From assembly GCA_002812745.2 (NCBI GenBank), contig NCSJ02000367.1, positions 1 to 40,128 on the forward strand: a stretch of DNA of 40,128 nucleotides. The letters run 5' to 3'. Below the pieces are notes generated by a model that ran no database searches, was not told the origin of the DNA, and was given only the letters and a program-made list of their open reading frames with translations. The stretch is from Scytalidium lignicola (taxonomy: Eukaryota > Ascomycota > Leotiomycetes). Of this stretch, positions 1-11,945 are shown one piece after another; position 1 is the first letter of the stretch; each line of letters starts with the position of its first letter. Position numbers and translations under genes: made by a program.

Positions 1-3000
1 TTCTAACCAAAACCATAATATACTTAATTATACAGTTAACTTTTCAAAGTTGTCTTTTTGTAATAATCAATAATAAGTATTACTCTTAAAGAGAAAATAC
101 TTAAGTATTTTCTTTATAACAAATAACTTATAACTTTACATTATCATACTATAACTTTCTTAATACAATTTTATATCTATTAAACTTAACTATTATAAAG
201 TTATAATACTTTATCTTCTTAAGTCCTTAACTATTAATAATATAAGTTATAATATTTAAAGTTTTATAAATAAGAACATTTTCTCTATAAAACTATCTTA
301 TTCTTGAACATTAATTAACTTCTTTCATTATGTTGTCTGATAAGAGATAATAATGTATAATATTCAAATTTAACCTTGTATTTAATAAAATTGTTCTTAT
401 TACTCATTTCCTTTTAAGTTGAAAAGAAACTCTTACTTCTAACTATCTTAAAAAGTATTTACCTTCTTATTAAGTAATTATTACTCATTCTCTTAATAAC
501 ATAATGTTCATATTAAATGTTTAAAGGCAATTACTAGTATAATAACTTAATTTCTTATACTAATAACATTAAACCTTAAAAAGCAACAGTTTAACAACTC
601 CTCTTCTCTTAACTATTAGTTAATTATTAAAAAGGATAATATTAACAATTATTACTTTTTATGTTAAAAGAGTCTAATTTACTTAAGATATACTTAAAAT
701 CTTACTTGTCTAACTCATTTATCCACCTTAATTTCTTAGTTAATTAATTATAATTACACTTCTTATCATAATACTTCTTTCTTAAGTTGTAATCAACATT
801 TCAACCCTTTATACTATGCTGATCAGCTTTATCCTAATAGTTAATATACCTTAAGACATATTTTGCTTTCTTAACTCTAGTCAAAGTTTGTCCAAGAGAT
901 TATACACTTAATACCCCTTAAATAAGTACTCTGATAATTCTAACTTAATATTCTCATAATTGTTTAAAAAAAAATTAAATTTCTAGTTTGGTTTTTGTTT
1001 AAGATAATACAACTTTATAATAACTTCAAAGGTATAAATAAGGTTATCTAAGATGTTATTCTTCAAGAATTCCTTTATTTCATCTTAATAAATATAATCA
1101 TAACAATTCTGCTAAATATCCATAATATAAGTAATCTAACATCTTTTGATAATGCTTTTTAATATACTATTAACATATATAACTCTTTAAAGCTCAATAC
1201 TTAATTCTCAAATTATAACAAATTAAGAGTATAATTTGAAGAGGAAAGTATAAAGTTCATTTTAATTAATCCTCTTGTATTTTAAAGCAAGAAGTTATAA
1301 CTTCCCTTAAATCTTATTACTTAATTACTAATAAGATTTAGTATAATGATTTATCTTAACAACTAATATATCTTATGCAAAATCATAAATAAGAGTTTTT
1401 CCTCTTTCAAAAGCTTATAAGTAAGTTTTCTTCTTTTTAAGGCAATTTTATTATTGCTTAACTGTAATCCTCTTGTCTAACTCTTCTTCTGATAATAAAG
1501 TAAAACTCTTTGAAATAAGTGTTAAAGAAGAAGATAAAAGTAGATCAAGTAATAATAACTTTTCTTATTATAATAATACTAAGCTAATAAAGAAGAATTA
1601 TAACCCTTCTACTTCTTCTTATTATAAAGTTTAAGTTTAACAAATCTTAACTATTTTAATTCTTAACTGTTTACATACCTTTTGTTAAGAGAAAAAGATC
1701 AATATGTCAAGGTTATTTATACATAAAGTAAAAAGATATCAAAAGGCTAAAATATAATAAAAGACTAACAATATAATAACAATTAGTTAAGTGTAAATTC
1801 ACTTTAAAACTCAGTATTCTCTTAAAAGTACAAGATTAATCTTTAACTCTTGTTAAAGAGAAGAGGAAACCTTCCTTTTTATAAACAAGAGTTAGCAGTT
1901 AAAGAGTAGTTAAGACTTAGACTATTATCCTTTTCCTCCCTTCATATGATTAGTACATTAAGGCCTTGACATTAAAGCAAATTTAACAAGAAAATTATAT
2001 ATTAACTCAAGTTTTAGAATATAAATGAAATCATTAACTAAGAATAATTAAAAGAAATAATTACCTTTTTAACAAAAACCTTTAAAGTAATAATTACTAC
2101 AAATGTTTTAATGTTAAAAANTTACATTATAATTACATTTAAGATTTGATAACAAATATAAGAAAACAATATAAAAAAACCTAAAAAACTTAAACAAAGA
2201 TAATAATACATTTAAACCTTTAATAATTAAGAAAATTATATCATTATAAAGAATGTAAAAAAAAGAACAATTAAAAGAAAATTAAGATAAATACATAGAA
2301 TTGTAATAAAGAAGATAATAAAAGACTTAAACAATTTATAAAAGTTAATTAAATAAGTAAAGAATAAAAGTACTTTAAAAATAAAGTTTACATTAAATAT
2401 CTAAAAAGGTAATAATACATTAATTAATAATCTAATAAAGAAAGTATTACTCTTATCTTAGAATTTCTTCTTTAAATCTTTAAAAATGAACATTAAAAAC
2501 ATATAAAATTTTAATTATAAAAANGTATAAAAANGTAATAAAACAATTAAAGATACTTATACATAATTTATTATTATTATTCTTATACTGTAAGCTATAA
2601 GGTTACCTTAAGGATATGTAGGATAACTATATTATTATACAAGAAACTGTGCTAACTCTTTAACTAGGTAAAAACCTTTATATTACTCTTTATCTACTTA
2701 AGTGTAATTGCCTTACTTTGTCTTTACTATCCTCTTGTCTAGTACTTAGCTTACCAGCTTGGTTAAGAAGAGTTTTACTATACTATTAAGTTAATAGTTA
2801 ATAACTTAATTCTTTAAAATATTATTACTTTACTATTATCTTATTCTATTCTTAAATCCTTAATTATATTGTTAATTTGTACTCTTATAACCTTCTTGTA
2901 ATTAACACTTAACTAACAATCTGTTTATATCCTTAATAACTTCTTAGTATCTCTTTCAAGTCTTTTATTGTATAAGCCTTTGTTTTAAAGCTTTTTCTTA

Positions 3001-3179
3001 TTCATTTTAAGTTTAAACAATTAATGATTAAATAATAAGTTATTTCTTTTGTAAGTTTATAATTATATAATAATATATTTATGTTAAGTATATAACATTT
3101 AAACAAATATACTTATAGTCTAATTTTACTAATATGAATTTATGTAATTAATAAGTTAATTACTTTATTTAACTTATTA
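1..3179. other. AT-rich RIP-mutated DNA, no gene recognised
   Basis: The stretch is almost entirely A and T, with stops in all frames. The part next to about 3.2 kb may hold the 3' tail of the LINE described separately. The minus strand around 700-1,000 gives an open-looking stretch once stops are ignored, and the plus strand around 1,450-1,630 gives a Ser/Asn/Lys-rich stretch, but I could not match either to a family. Isolated N calls sit next to homopolymer runs, which suggests sequencing uncertainty rather than biology. Confidence 0.6.
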
Positions 3180-5775
3180 TATAAGAGTAATGCTTTTTTN
3201 GTTGAAAGTAAAAAANGTTTACAACTTTTGTATAATTGTATAACTTAGTTAACTTAACAACTTTAAGGTTTTAAGTTTATCTTACTTTTTNAATCTTTTA
3301 TTACAATTATGTTAATTGCTTTTAATATTACTTAATAACTTCTTTATTATTATAATTATATTATCTTATATTCATTATTTTCTTTAAGTAATTACTTTTT
3401 CGTTTNGTTACTTGTGTCTTCTTCTTTTCTTCAAGAGTCTTATTGCTTTACTATTTATTCAGTAAATTACTTGCTTTAAGCTTGTATGATTAAAGTAATC
3501 CTTGAATATTATTACTCTTTTGTTTAAGTATAAGTCTAGTAATAAGCAGAATATCTTCATTTTTAAACTTTAAATTAAAGTGTCTTTGTAAACTCTTACT
3601 ATTACATGAAGATATTGTAATTATATTATAAGTAAGTAATAACTAATTCTCTTTGGATTATCATTAGATTTTATAAGTTGATAATATATAATAATGTTAT
3701 ATACAATTATACTTTGTATAACTATTATATAAATTTATCTTACTTTTATAAAGTTGTATCCTTATATCTTTGCTGTTAGTCTTATTAATGTAAATGTTTA
3801 TATAATTAGCTTTTTCTTAATTACCTTTATATAAGCTTTAAAGTTAAACTGTTAGTTAAGTTAAATCCTTAGAAAATAAGTTAATTCTTTAAGCTTTAAT
3901 TTTTTATTATTAAAGTATATTAACTCCTTCTTCATTATATAAGTACATATAAAGTATATTAACTCACTTTTACTTACTTCAAATTGTATACCTTTACATA
4001 TTACTTACCTTTTGCATATTTTCCAGCTTACTTTTAATGTCTTATAATAACTCTTTGTAGTATATACACAACTGAGAAAGTTTGTATTATTTATAAAGTT
4101 AATTATAATTAAATCTTTTATCTTTCTTAATTTATCATATAAAGTAAAGATATATAATATAAACAGTATTAATAAGAATGAAGAACTTTATAAAACTCTT
4201 ACTTTTATTAAGATTAGCTAAGTTGTTTTATTATTAAAGGATAAATAAGTAATCTTGTTTATTAAGTAATTGTTAATCCAGCTTATTAACTATTATAAGA
4301 AGCCTTTCTCTTAAAGTGTATATTGTAATTACTTGTAGTTTATTATGTCAAATACCCTTTTAAGATCAAGTTGTAATAACAATATAATAATACCTTGACT
4401 TTATATTATATAAACAATGTTTGTTATTATCCTTATTGTTAATTTTGTAGATTTACTATGTTTATTTCCTATCTGTCCTTTTAAAAGTAGTCTTTGCTTT
4501 TCTATTACTTTTATAATATAAGTAATTATTATAACTTTGAATACTTTTGTTATATAACTAAGTAATATAATTAACTATTATCCTCTAACCTGTTATAATT
4601 ATTCTATTGTCTTGTTTGGTTTTTATAATACTATCATATTCATTATACAGTAATTACAAGGAAAGTATTCTAATCTAAAGCTTGTTTTGACTAAGATTAT
4701 CAGAATTTGTTATAATGGTTGGCTAAAAGTTTATAAAAACTTATTAGTTAATTAGTTTAACCTTAATACTTTTTNATACTCTAGCCTTATAAAGTACTTG
4801 TTTAATAATTACTTTATTATAACCTTTATTTATCTTGATTACTCTTGTTTGATTTGTATCTTATAATCTGATATAATCTACTTGTACTTTTAAGAAAAAC
4901 TTAATTATAAGCATTATTACTTTCTTATTATGTATATATATTAATAGTCTTTTTAAGTTGTTGTTATATAATTTTAAGATCTTTGACAAGTCAATAAGTA
5001 TATAACTGTATATTTATGCTTATTGTTCAAGTGTTTACAACTTGTAAGTATCCTTTGTCATTATTATTATTACTTATTATTAACTTTTTGTTTAAGCTTG
5101 AGCAATTCTTTCCTTTTATTCTTTAAGAGCTTAATCTAAGTTCTGGTGATTTTACAAGGACTTATTTATATATTATTAGTGTTTTACTTTCCAAATAACC
5201 TTAGTTACTTTCTTAGTTATATAATTTCACCATGATGTTAAGTAGTCAATTAATAACTTCCTTCTAAGTATTATCTTATTTATAATATCAATCAATTGTT
5301 TTGTTAATGTATTAATTACTTTATCTAGTTACTCCTTAGTAAATATATAACTTAAGAAGTATAATGAGTTAATTGTTATTACTTTAACTTTTTTTGTAGT
5401 TTATTAATCTTTAACTATTAACTTNAATTCTTTATTGTATACTTGTTATCTACTTATTTCAAGTTTGATTTTAATAAGTTGTAAAGCATAGTCTAAACTA
5501 GTCTAGTCTTCAGCTTTTATATACTGAATTCAGAAGTTTGTTATATGCTAAGCATAGTTAATAGTTAAGTCCTTGTTATTATCTTATCTTTATATAAGTT
5601 CTTCTTAGAGTATAATAAGCTTAAGCTTTTATTATTATACTAGTATTAACAATTCATTGACTTTGTTACTTATTTTTTTCTTCTTTATCTTATATTAGAT
5701 AATGTTGATTAAAATCACTTGTTAATATTATATGATTTTCCAGTTTTATTATAATAAGATCATAGATAAGTATAT
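3180..5775 (-). pseudogene. Tad-type LINE ORF2 relic (endonuclease and reverse transcriptase), RIP-degraded
   Basis: Reading the minus strand through its stops gives the order of a non-LTR retrotransposon ORF2. At about 5,742-5,690 there is an AP-endonuclease-like segment, SDFNQHYLI, corresponding to the GDFN-H-H motif. At about 5,235-5,160 follows the linker that begins with a Trp-rich DYLTSW. At about 4,376-4,347 comes LQLDLKRVFD, the RT palm motif LQLD-K-AFD. At about 4,101-4,079 comes FINNTN, which corresponds to F-DDTN with both catalytic Asp codons changed from GAT to AAT. At about 3,850-3,735 there is the thumb-like NFKAYIKVIKKK and FIKVRxIY segment. Many stops stand where Gln or Trp would be expected. 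No intact frame remains. ORF1 is not seen, so the copy is probably 5'-truncated and appears to abut the hAT relic near 5,775. The family level is well supported; the exact clade (Tad/CRE-like) is an inference. Confidence 0.75.
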
Positions 5776-5779
5776 ATTA

Positions 5780-7440
5780 ATTTGAGGTTATGTATTTAAT
5801 TAAGTATATTAAGTAAATTATTATGTTTTCAATTATAAACATTACTTTTGCTTAGTCTTCTTTTACTTTGTATGATTATACAGTTAATTTATAATATTAC
5901 TCATAATATACTTATTAATTGCTAATTGCAATGTTCATGCTTGAATAAGCATTTTACATGTTGAATTCTAATGTGTTTTAATGTCTTGAATTAAATTTAA
6001 AGTTTTCTTTAGATTAATAAGGTTATAAGGCCAAAATTCTTGAATTTGTTAAAACTCTTCTTACCTTTGAAGACTTAAATTGACATATAATAGAAGTTTT
6101 CGAATTTGTATATCAGATTAGTATAAAAATTATTATAATATATATAATTAATTTTTGCAAGTGTTTATGAAATGCTATTATTATACTCTGCTTTTTTTTA
6201 TTCTTTCAAATTCTCAAAAGTCATTATTATACTAATTCTTAGCTAATTTGTTATTTATTAGATTAATATGAATTTCTCTAAGCAAATCATAAAGAGATAA
6301 TTAGATAATATACAATAAGTATAATATTTGAATTATCTGATTTGAAAACAACTAAGAATTAAAATTATAATTAGTATTATTTGATAATACTAATACAAGT
6401 TCATTTATCTTTTTACTAAGTGTATTATTATTACTTGCATTGTCTAAAGTAATAGTATGAATATTATGTTTTATTTAATATTGTAAAAGAATATCAAAAA
6501 GAACTTAAATGAGTTGAAAATCAGAATAAATACTTTGTAAATGTTCAAATCCAATTAATGCTTTACAAAACTCTTAATATTTATTAATCTAATATACAAT
6601 TACTCTTATAAATGTTGTACAATTTAGATTAGACTAATAATCAAGAATTATTAAAATATTTAAACTAAGAATAATATCTTATAATAATAATTTTTCAATT
6701 AAAGTTGTATAGTCTATAATATATGTTCAAAGGGTTTTTACAGATAATATCAAATAAAGAGGGTTAAGAAGATGTTGAAAATTGCAAAATGATTTATGTT
6801 CAACTGCTTGAAAAGGAAGATATAAATCAATTACAACTTGAAGAAGATATTTAATAAATATTTTATTTATGAGAATTAAGGTTTTATTATTTGACTATTA
6901 AAATTAATTATTATTATAATAATATTTATAATAATCTAATATACATATTAATGTTAATAATGTTTTAACTATTGTAAATTGTTAAAATGCAGTTATACTT
7001 TCATGTCTAATAACTCTTTAACATTTTTATAATTGTATATAAGTTGTTAAAGCTTTTGTTCTAGTATTCTTGATATTTAAATGAGCAAGAGTTATTAAGT
7101 ATATACAACATATTATAACTAAAGTTCTATTACTTATTAAAGCACCTTGATCAAAATATGCTTATACTGTAAATGATCAATTTAATATATTCCATTAGAT
7201 TGTTGTATTTTTATCACCCTTTGTTCAATTGAATTTATACTAAGATGTAAAAGTTTATTATAATAAGAATTTGTTATGAATATTTAAAGACTAATAATAA
7301 TATTCATGATCTTTGTTAATTCATATAAAATTCATTTCAATAATAGAATAATTATTAGAAGATAAAGAAGGTAGTTGATTATTAATTTCATCATTATAAT
7401 TAGATAATTAGTCTTGTAGAAAATTAATAGAAGAAAACAT
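5780..7440 (-). pseudogene. hAT transposase relic, RIP-degraded, C-terminus missing
   Basis: The minus strand, with stops ignored, matches the fungal hAT transposase pattern. It starts near 7,440 with MFSSINFLQD. At about 6,850-6,797 lies LYLPFQAVEHKSF, the region that precedes the catalytic core. At about 6,660-6,620 lies ILDYxSNLNCTTF, where the first catalytic Asp is expected. At about 6,458-6,400 lies TLDNASNNNTLSKKI, which carries the DNAS motif with the second Asp. At about 6,060-5,950 lies LIQDIKTHxNSTCKML, matching the D-TRWNST-M motif. The C-terminal dimerisation domain is absent; the frame stops near 5,780, where LINE sequence begins, so the LINE may have inserted here. It cannot encode an active enzyme. 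Confidence 0.75.
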
Positions 7441-7599
7441 AATTAATTAAAGTTTAACAACNAAAAAAAAGGATTTATACAAAAATAAATAGTAATATTA
7501 ATAAAAATATCTAAAAGGAACAACTTACATAAGAATTAGTATAAAGATTAATATAATTTATATGTATATATATGAAAATCAATAAAATGGTTTAGTATT

Positions 7600-8598
7600 G
7601 TAAAGTTTCTAAGTATTAAACTAATGTTATTTCAAATGACTAGGCAATAAACATTACTTTTGGAGAATCCTTCATAATATAAAGCTCATCATGACTTAGA
7701 AAGATAAGCTTATAACAAAGTAACTCTTTAATTTTGCTTAACATCAAAATTACTTTTATATGTCCATTATCTTCTGATAAAACAATGAATAGATTTTCAT
7801 TATCCTTGTATATATTATACTATTCAACAAGACTAAGAAGTTCAACTTACTCAAGATCTTCAAGAAAAGCTTATACTGTTTAATTACTTCAAATTGCTTG
7901 TTCTTTAATTGTAAAGAAGATATATAAAAGAATAATATTATAATATTAACTATAAAAAGTTAATAAATTATTATAATAATTATTATAATACTTACTTGGT
8001 TAATCTGTTAATGTATAGTCCTTTAGATTTCAAATATGCTTAACCTCCTTTTTGAAGCTTTGTTAACTTCTTAGAAAGTAAAGCATAAGTGTATTTCTAA
8101 TTTTTTTTGCTAAGTAGAGAATTTAATTTCATGTATATATTATGAAGTAGTATTAATATTGTATTTATATTCAACTGTCTTTATAGTAATCTTTATAATA
8201 ATCTAACTTACATGATATATTTTAACTATTATAGTATAGCTATACTCTTTTGTATTACTTCCTTTAAGAAGATTAACAAATCTTTCTTTATTTTGAAGAT
8301 TATCTTTATATTATATTATTTCTATCTTAAATGTGTTAATCTCTTCTTATAATATATCTTCTTATACAAGATTATTATCATCAAGTTGTGTATATTAGCT
8401 ATCTTCTTTGTTATAACTGAAATTTCATACTAGAATAGTCTAATGTTTACTATCAACCTTTTTGAAAATCAATTAGTATAAAGATTATTATAATTAATGT
8501 ATATTTTACCTCTTGTGAATTGTTTTCTTAATTGTAAATTGTTTAAGACATTCTCTTGCATCATTATTTCCATTAATATATTCTGTTAAACTTTGCAT
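7600..8598 (-). pseudogene. Unidentified degraded protein-coding gene
   Basis: I do not recognise the family. Two blocks on the minus strand look protein-coding once RIP-type stops are ignored. The first begins with a Met at 8,598 (MQSLTEYINGNNDARECLKQ) and continues into a charged, possibly coiled-coil stretch including LQNKERFVNLLKGSNTKEYS. The second, at about 7,870-7,640, includes LFIVLSEDNGHIKVILMLSK and then HDELYIMKDSPKVMF. AT-rich, intron-like DNA with GTAAGT starts lies between them. All stops are TAA or TAG at positions compatible with Gln or Arg codons. It could be a RIP-killed host gene copy or an accessory ORF of a transposon. Exon limits are approximate. Confidence 0.35.
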
Positions 8599-9231
8599 TT
8601 TTTTTAAGAGTATAGGTTATTATACTTGTGTTTACTTGTTTTACTATTTCGATTTTTTTTTTTAACACCTTAAAGTCTTATTGTACAAGTACATGCTTTA
8701 ATTATATGAGGANTTTTTGGATAACTCCTTCTTAACTTTGTGTTTTTCAACTATAATAAATACTATATTTAATAAGTTAGTATATAGATTATTATAATAT
8801 ATTTGATGATATAACATACAAATCTTGATGATATTGATAATTATAGAATAATTATAGTTATAATTGTGTTATAATAGTTGTATTGTAAAAACAAAAGTAG
8901 TTGTAAAGGTTTTAAAAGGTAAAAAATTAAATAAAGAAATATAATTAGTTAATCTATGCCTTTATGCTAATAATAGTATAACATTAAATTTTCTTTATAA
9001 TATATTGTTAAATTTTCGATTTTTATAATAATTAATCTAAGTTAACTTTTTTTACTTTTATTTTTGTTATTATTCTATTATAATTTTACAATTACTAACT
9101 TTACAACCATTAATAACTTTACAATTATTCTACTAACAACATTACTATTACNTTTTAAATAACTTATTGATCATATTCTAAGTATGTATAATTATATATT
9201 ATAATAATTATTATACTAATTATAATTTAGA
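8599..9231. other. AT-rich spacer, nothing recognised
   Basis: This lies between the unidentified degraded gene and the H3-like pseudogene. I looked on the minus strand for a divergent histone H4, the common fungal partner of H3, and found none. Confidence 0.6.
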
Positions 9232-9732
9232 ATGGCTAAAACTAAACAGACAGCATAAAAGACTATTAGTAGAAAAGCTTTAAAAATGAACTTGAAACTG
9301 AAAATTACTTGAAAGACAATTGTCAAGAAAGTTAAAAGACAATATAAGTTAAGAAGTAAGTGATTACTATAATAATTAATATAAATATATTAATATATAA
9401 TAACTGTTGTATTATATAAAATCAAAAAATATCAAAAGTCTTATGAACTTCTAATTTTAAAAGCTTTATTTATATGTGTAATTTGTAAGATTCTAGTAAA
9501 TATAAGCAAGGGTAGTCTGAAAATTCAAAAGCTAGCTTTAAAAGCTTTACAAGAATATACTGAAACTATTTTGGTTAGAGAATTTGAAAGTAAGTATAAT
9601 TCAAATAAATATTATAGTAATCTTTATACTAATGATAATATTACAATGGTTAATCTAGTTGTAATTCATGCAAAACAAATTATTATTCAAGTAAAGGATA
9701 TGTAGTTTATCAAGGCAATTCATAATTATATA
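9232..9732 (+). pseudogene. Histone H3-like pseudogene, RIP-mutated, three exons
   Basis: Three segments align in order with histone H3. Exon 1 (9,232-9,355) starts MAKTKQTA, then a stop where Arg8 is expected, then KTISRKALKM, and ends before GTAAGT. Exon 2 (about 9,421-9,589) reads IKKYQKSYELLILKALF, then LALKALQEYTETILV and REFE, matching alpha-N to alpha-2 of the histone fold; it too ends at GTAAGT. Exon 3 (about 9,648-9,732) reads NLVVIHAKQIIIQVKDM, then a stop for Gln, then FIKAIH, matching the alpha-3 and C-terminal part. Two nonsense codons and an apparent AG-to-AA acceptor change show it is dead. It is not a simple copy of canonical H3: the N-tail/alpha-N junction is about four residues shorter, and loop 1 between alpha-1 and alpha-2 is one residue longer, as in CenH3 proteins. 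RIP normally needs a duplicate, so an intact relative probably exists elsewhere. Confidence 0.85.
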
Positions 9733-10037
9733 ACAAGATTTGAATACTTAAGTAATAATTAATAAAAGGTTTAGGAATTATTTAGAAGTCTAAGGATAGT
9801 TAGTAAGTATTCTAGTCATTAACAAAATTGACATTGAATTAAAACTATAATAATCTTGACTATAATGGAACTAATAGATTATTATTGTAATTATAGTAAT
9901 TTTTATAATAATACTTATGATCTTAAATCATTTAAGATTATCATATACCATGTGATAGGATTTATACATATATTATGCATTTTGTACATTATACTCCACG
10001 TGACTGGGTTTAATGGGTGCCCACTGGGTATCCACCT

Positions 10038-10123
10038 CCACCCATGGGGTTTTTCCCAAATAGGAAACCCACCCACTGGAGCCCCATGGGTGGNTTTTAG
10101 GAGTGCTCAACCCACCCATGGGG
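10038..10123. repeat. Cluster of CCACCCATGGGG motifs in alternating orientation
   Basis: CCACCCATGGGG occurs at 10,038-10,049 and 10,112-10,123, and its reverse complement at 10,082-10,093. The surrounding bases are also rich in CCCACT and CCCATGG words. This GC-rich patch sits exactly where the AT-rich block ends and the truncated transporter gene begins, so it may be the edge of an inserted short repeat that broke the gene. Confidence 0.7.
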
Positions 10124-10140
10124 CCCCATTCCGCACTCTA

Positions 10141-10771
10141 GCCAGCAGAACCAAGTGATATTGCGCCCCAAGCAAGCATAAGGCCGGGGATAACAACGGA
10201 CGGATTGAAACGACGAGCAAGGATAGTAGCAGGGATGTTGAGGGTACCCTTTTATTTTTTAGTCTGGACCTTGAAGATTGGGATTGAATGTCGCCTCACG
10301 TATGGGATATAGAATAGTACAAGGATCAGGGAGTACTGGTTACCAGTAAGTCCGATATTTGCTTCTAGACCATCTGGGGATAGTTTAGCACAGATCGCAG
10401 CTTGAATGTACGTAAGTTGAGAAACATACCTGTTTTGGCATTCCCAAGGTTTGCTCTATCTAAAGAGTGAGTGAAGTAAATAATCGCTACTTGGTGTTAA
10501 CTTTTGGGTCTCCTCCAATTACTACGAACTTCCAACAATGTTACACTAGCTTACCAAGGATCGGCAGAATAATAAAATCAAGCTTGCGTACGAGCCGTTT
10601 TTGTGCGACTGGTTCTGGGATTTCCATATTGAATGTAATGGATTCAACATCGCCTTGATGTGACTCATGCGAATGAAGGTTTTTTTTGCCCGATGTCCCA
10701 TGACTTAGGGCCGGGTTACACATCTTGATGATTACTACAATGTCTGAGCGTGGATGAACAAGTGACGGCAA
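10141..10771 (-). pseudogene. Dal5-type MFS transporter (allantoate/nicotinate permease-like), 5' fragment
   Basis: Four exons on the minus strand assemble into the N-terminal part of an anion:cation symporter of the major facilitator superfamily, a plasma-membrane permease for small organic anions. Exon 1 (10,771-10,555) has a soluble N-terminus ending KRLVRKLDFIILPIL, the standard start of transmembrane helix 1. Exon 2 (10,489-10,430) encodes YFTHSLDRANLGNAKT, the conserved D-R-xN-xGNA motif. Exon 3 (10,373-10,300) gives DGLEANIGLTGNQYSL and then LVLFYIPY. Exon 4 (10,248 to about 10,141) gives NIPATILARRFNPSVVIPG and then LMLAWGAISL. Donors are GTAAGC, GTATGT and GTGAGG. The family is usually about 450-550 residues with 12 helices; here the frame ends after roughly helix 3, at the boundary with the CCACCCATGGGG cluster. 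The exons themselves carry no stop. The substrate cannot be told from the sequence. The start may be a later Met than the one used. Confidence 0.85.
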
Positions 10772-11001
10772 GTATCAGGATTCAACCCGTTTTATAGCAG
10801 AAGAATTATCTTAATCACCGTCCGCTGGCAGAAATATAACTTTCTTATCACGGACATAAGATCGGAGGAAATCACGTGGTATCTAAAGATAATGATTTAT
10901 CTTCTACCACTCTTGTAAGAGTCTATTGTTTTAATCCTCCATAAATAGAATAGATCAACAACCTTATCTAAAATTTGAGAGTGGCAAGGGTGGGGGAAAT
11001 A

Positions 11002-11325
11002 ACGTATTTCCCCCCAGTCTTACCAAACACCCGGTCTAACCAAACACTTTTCTTTTACTTATATATTCAACATCAAATATTCAACCAACGATAACAAATA
11101 ATTAAATAAATTCATTGACTAGCTAATTATGGACATTTAGTTATTTTGTGACCTGAAATATTATATCCTGAGCATGTTAGTAGTCGCCATGATGTTATTT
11201 GCAAAGAATTAGTAGATAGTTCTGGTCTGTTGGCCAATGAGATCCAATATCTTGGCTGAGCAATAGCTGTAGAGCCTTTTTACTATTTTTCTAATACTCT
11301 TAACTACACTTTTTTTTCCATCATA
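11002..11325 (-). mobile_element. 3' end of a second pogo/Fot-type transposon (truncated)
   Basis: The end begins ACGTATTTCC next to a TA dinucleotide (11,000-11,001), the same arrangement as the complete pogo element (ACGTAAATCC). Its subterminal repeat is different: ACCAAACAC occurs twice (about 11,022 and 11,042) where the other element has AACCGATCAC twice. Next, on the minus strand, come a 3' untranslated part similar to that of the complete element and then a degraded C-terminus. That C-terminus includes a mutated CCHC zinc knuckle (about 11,176-11,130; second Cys changed to Tyr) and a stop at 11,112-11,114. The homology to the Ser/Pro/Arg-rich linker before the knuckle extends to about 11,325. 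The 5' part and the other inverted repeat are missing. Confidence 0.8.
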
Positions 11326-11830
11326 CTAGTGCTCCGGGTAGGGCTTCCCGAGAGGTTTGAGTTAAGAACTGGTCACCCACGAACACAACAACTATCTAAG
11401 CGAACGGCTTTCCAGCCAACCGCCTTGTCAGCATGTCCAACGCAACCTCCGGCTGATCCTGGGGAACCTGCAGTAAATACTCGTAAGCAGCTGCTCGACG
11501 CCATACAAAACACGAGTAGACGACACTCACCATGTGTCCGCTTCCATCTATGGTCACCAGCGCAAATCTGGTCGTCTTATCATCGCTGTTAACAATCTTG
11601 ATATTAACCTCCTTGTACTCTCCTGCTACCTTCTCCTCTCTACCAACGGTGCTCTTCCATGGTTGCAAATCTAAGCTCGTGAATGGCACTTGCCCCTTCC
11701 ATGGCATATTTGCAGTCCGGCGCTTGGCCTTAGCAGTATTACACGTTAAATCCAGATTTCCCTAGTAGATTAACACATCGATCTGGTTAGTAATAATGTA
11801 TTGGGGTTAAGGTAAAATGCATTGAACGTA

Positions 11831-11879
11831 ACGTAAATCCCCATTCAACCGATCACCCCACTTAACCGATCACTTTCCC
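11831..11879 (+). repeat. Left terminal inverted repeat of pogo element
   Basis: The 49 bases are the exact reverse complement of 13,669-13,717. Within them AACCGATCAC occurs twice (about 11,847 and 11,863), a likely transposase-binding repeat. The flanking TA is the target duplication. Confidence 0.97.
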
Positions 11880-11945
11880 TCAAATTAATGAATTCATCAA
11901 CACCTACATTTTGAATTAATTTTTTTTTGACCAAAACACGTCGCA

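Noticed and set aside
9856..10158. 100-residue plus-strand frame
   Set aside because: It bridges the AT-rich block and the CCACCCATGGGG cluster, with abrupt composition change and no motif.
10992..11014. Perfect 10-bp inverted repeat GGGGGAAATA / TATTTCCCCC
   Set aside because: Half of it is the end of the truncated pogo element and its TA target; the symmetry is probably chance or insertion-site related.
11396..11707. Apparent separate 103-residue protein on the minus strand
   Set aside because: It is the last part of the S10 carboxypeptidase read through an unspliced 63-bp intron; after removal the sequence reads GSGHMVPQDQPEVALDM, the conserved S10 His motif, and the frame extends upstream of the Met.
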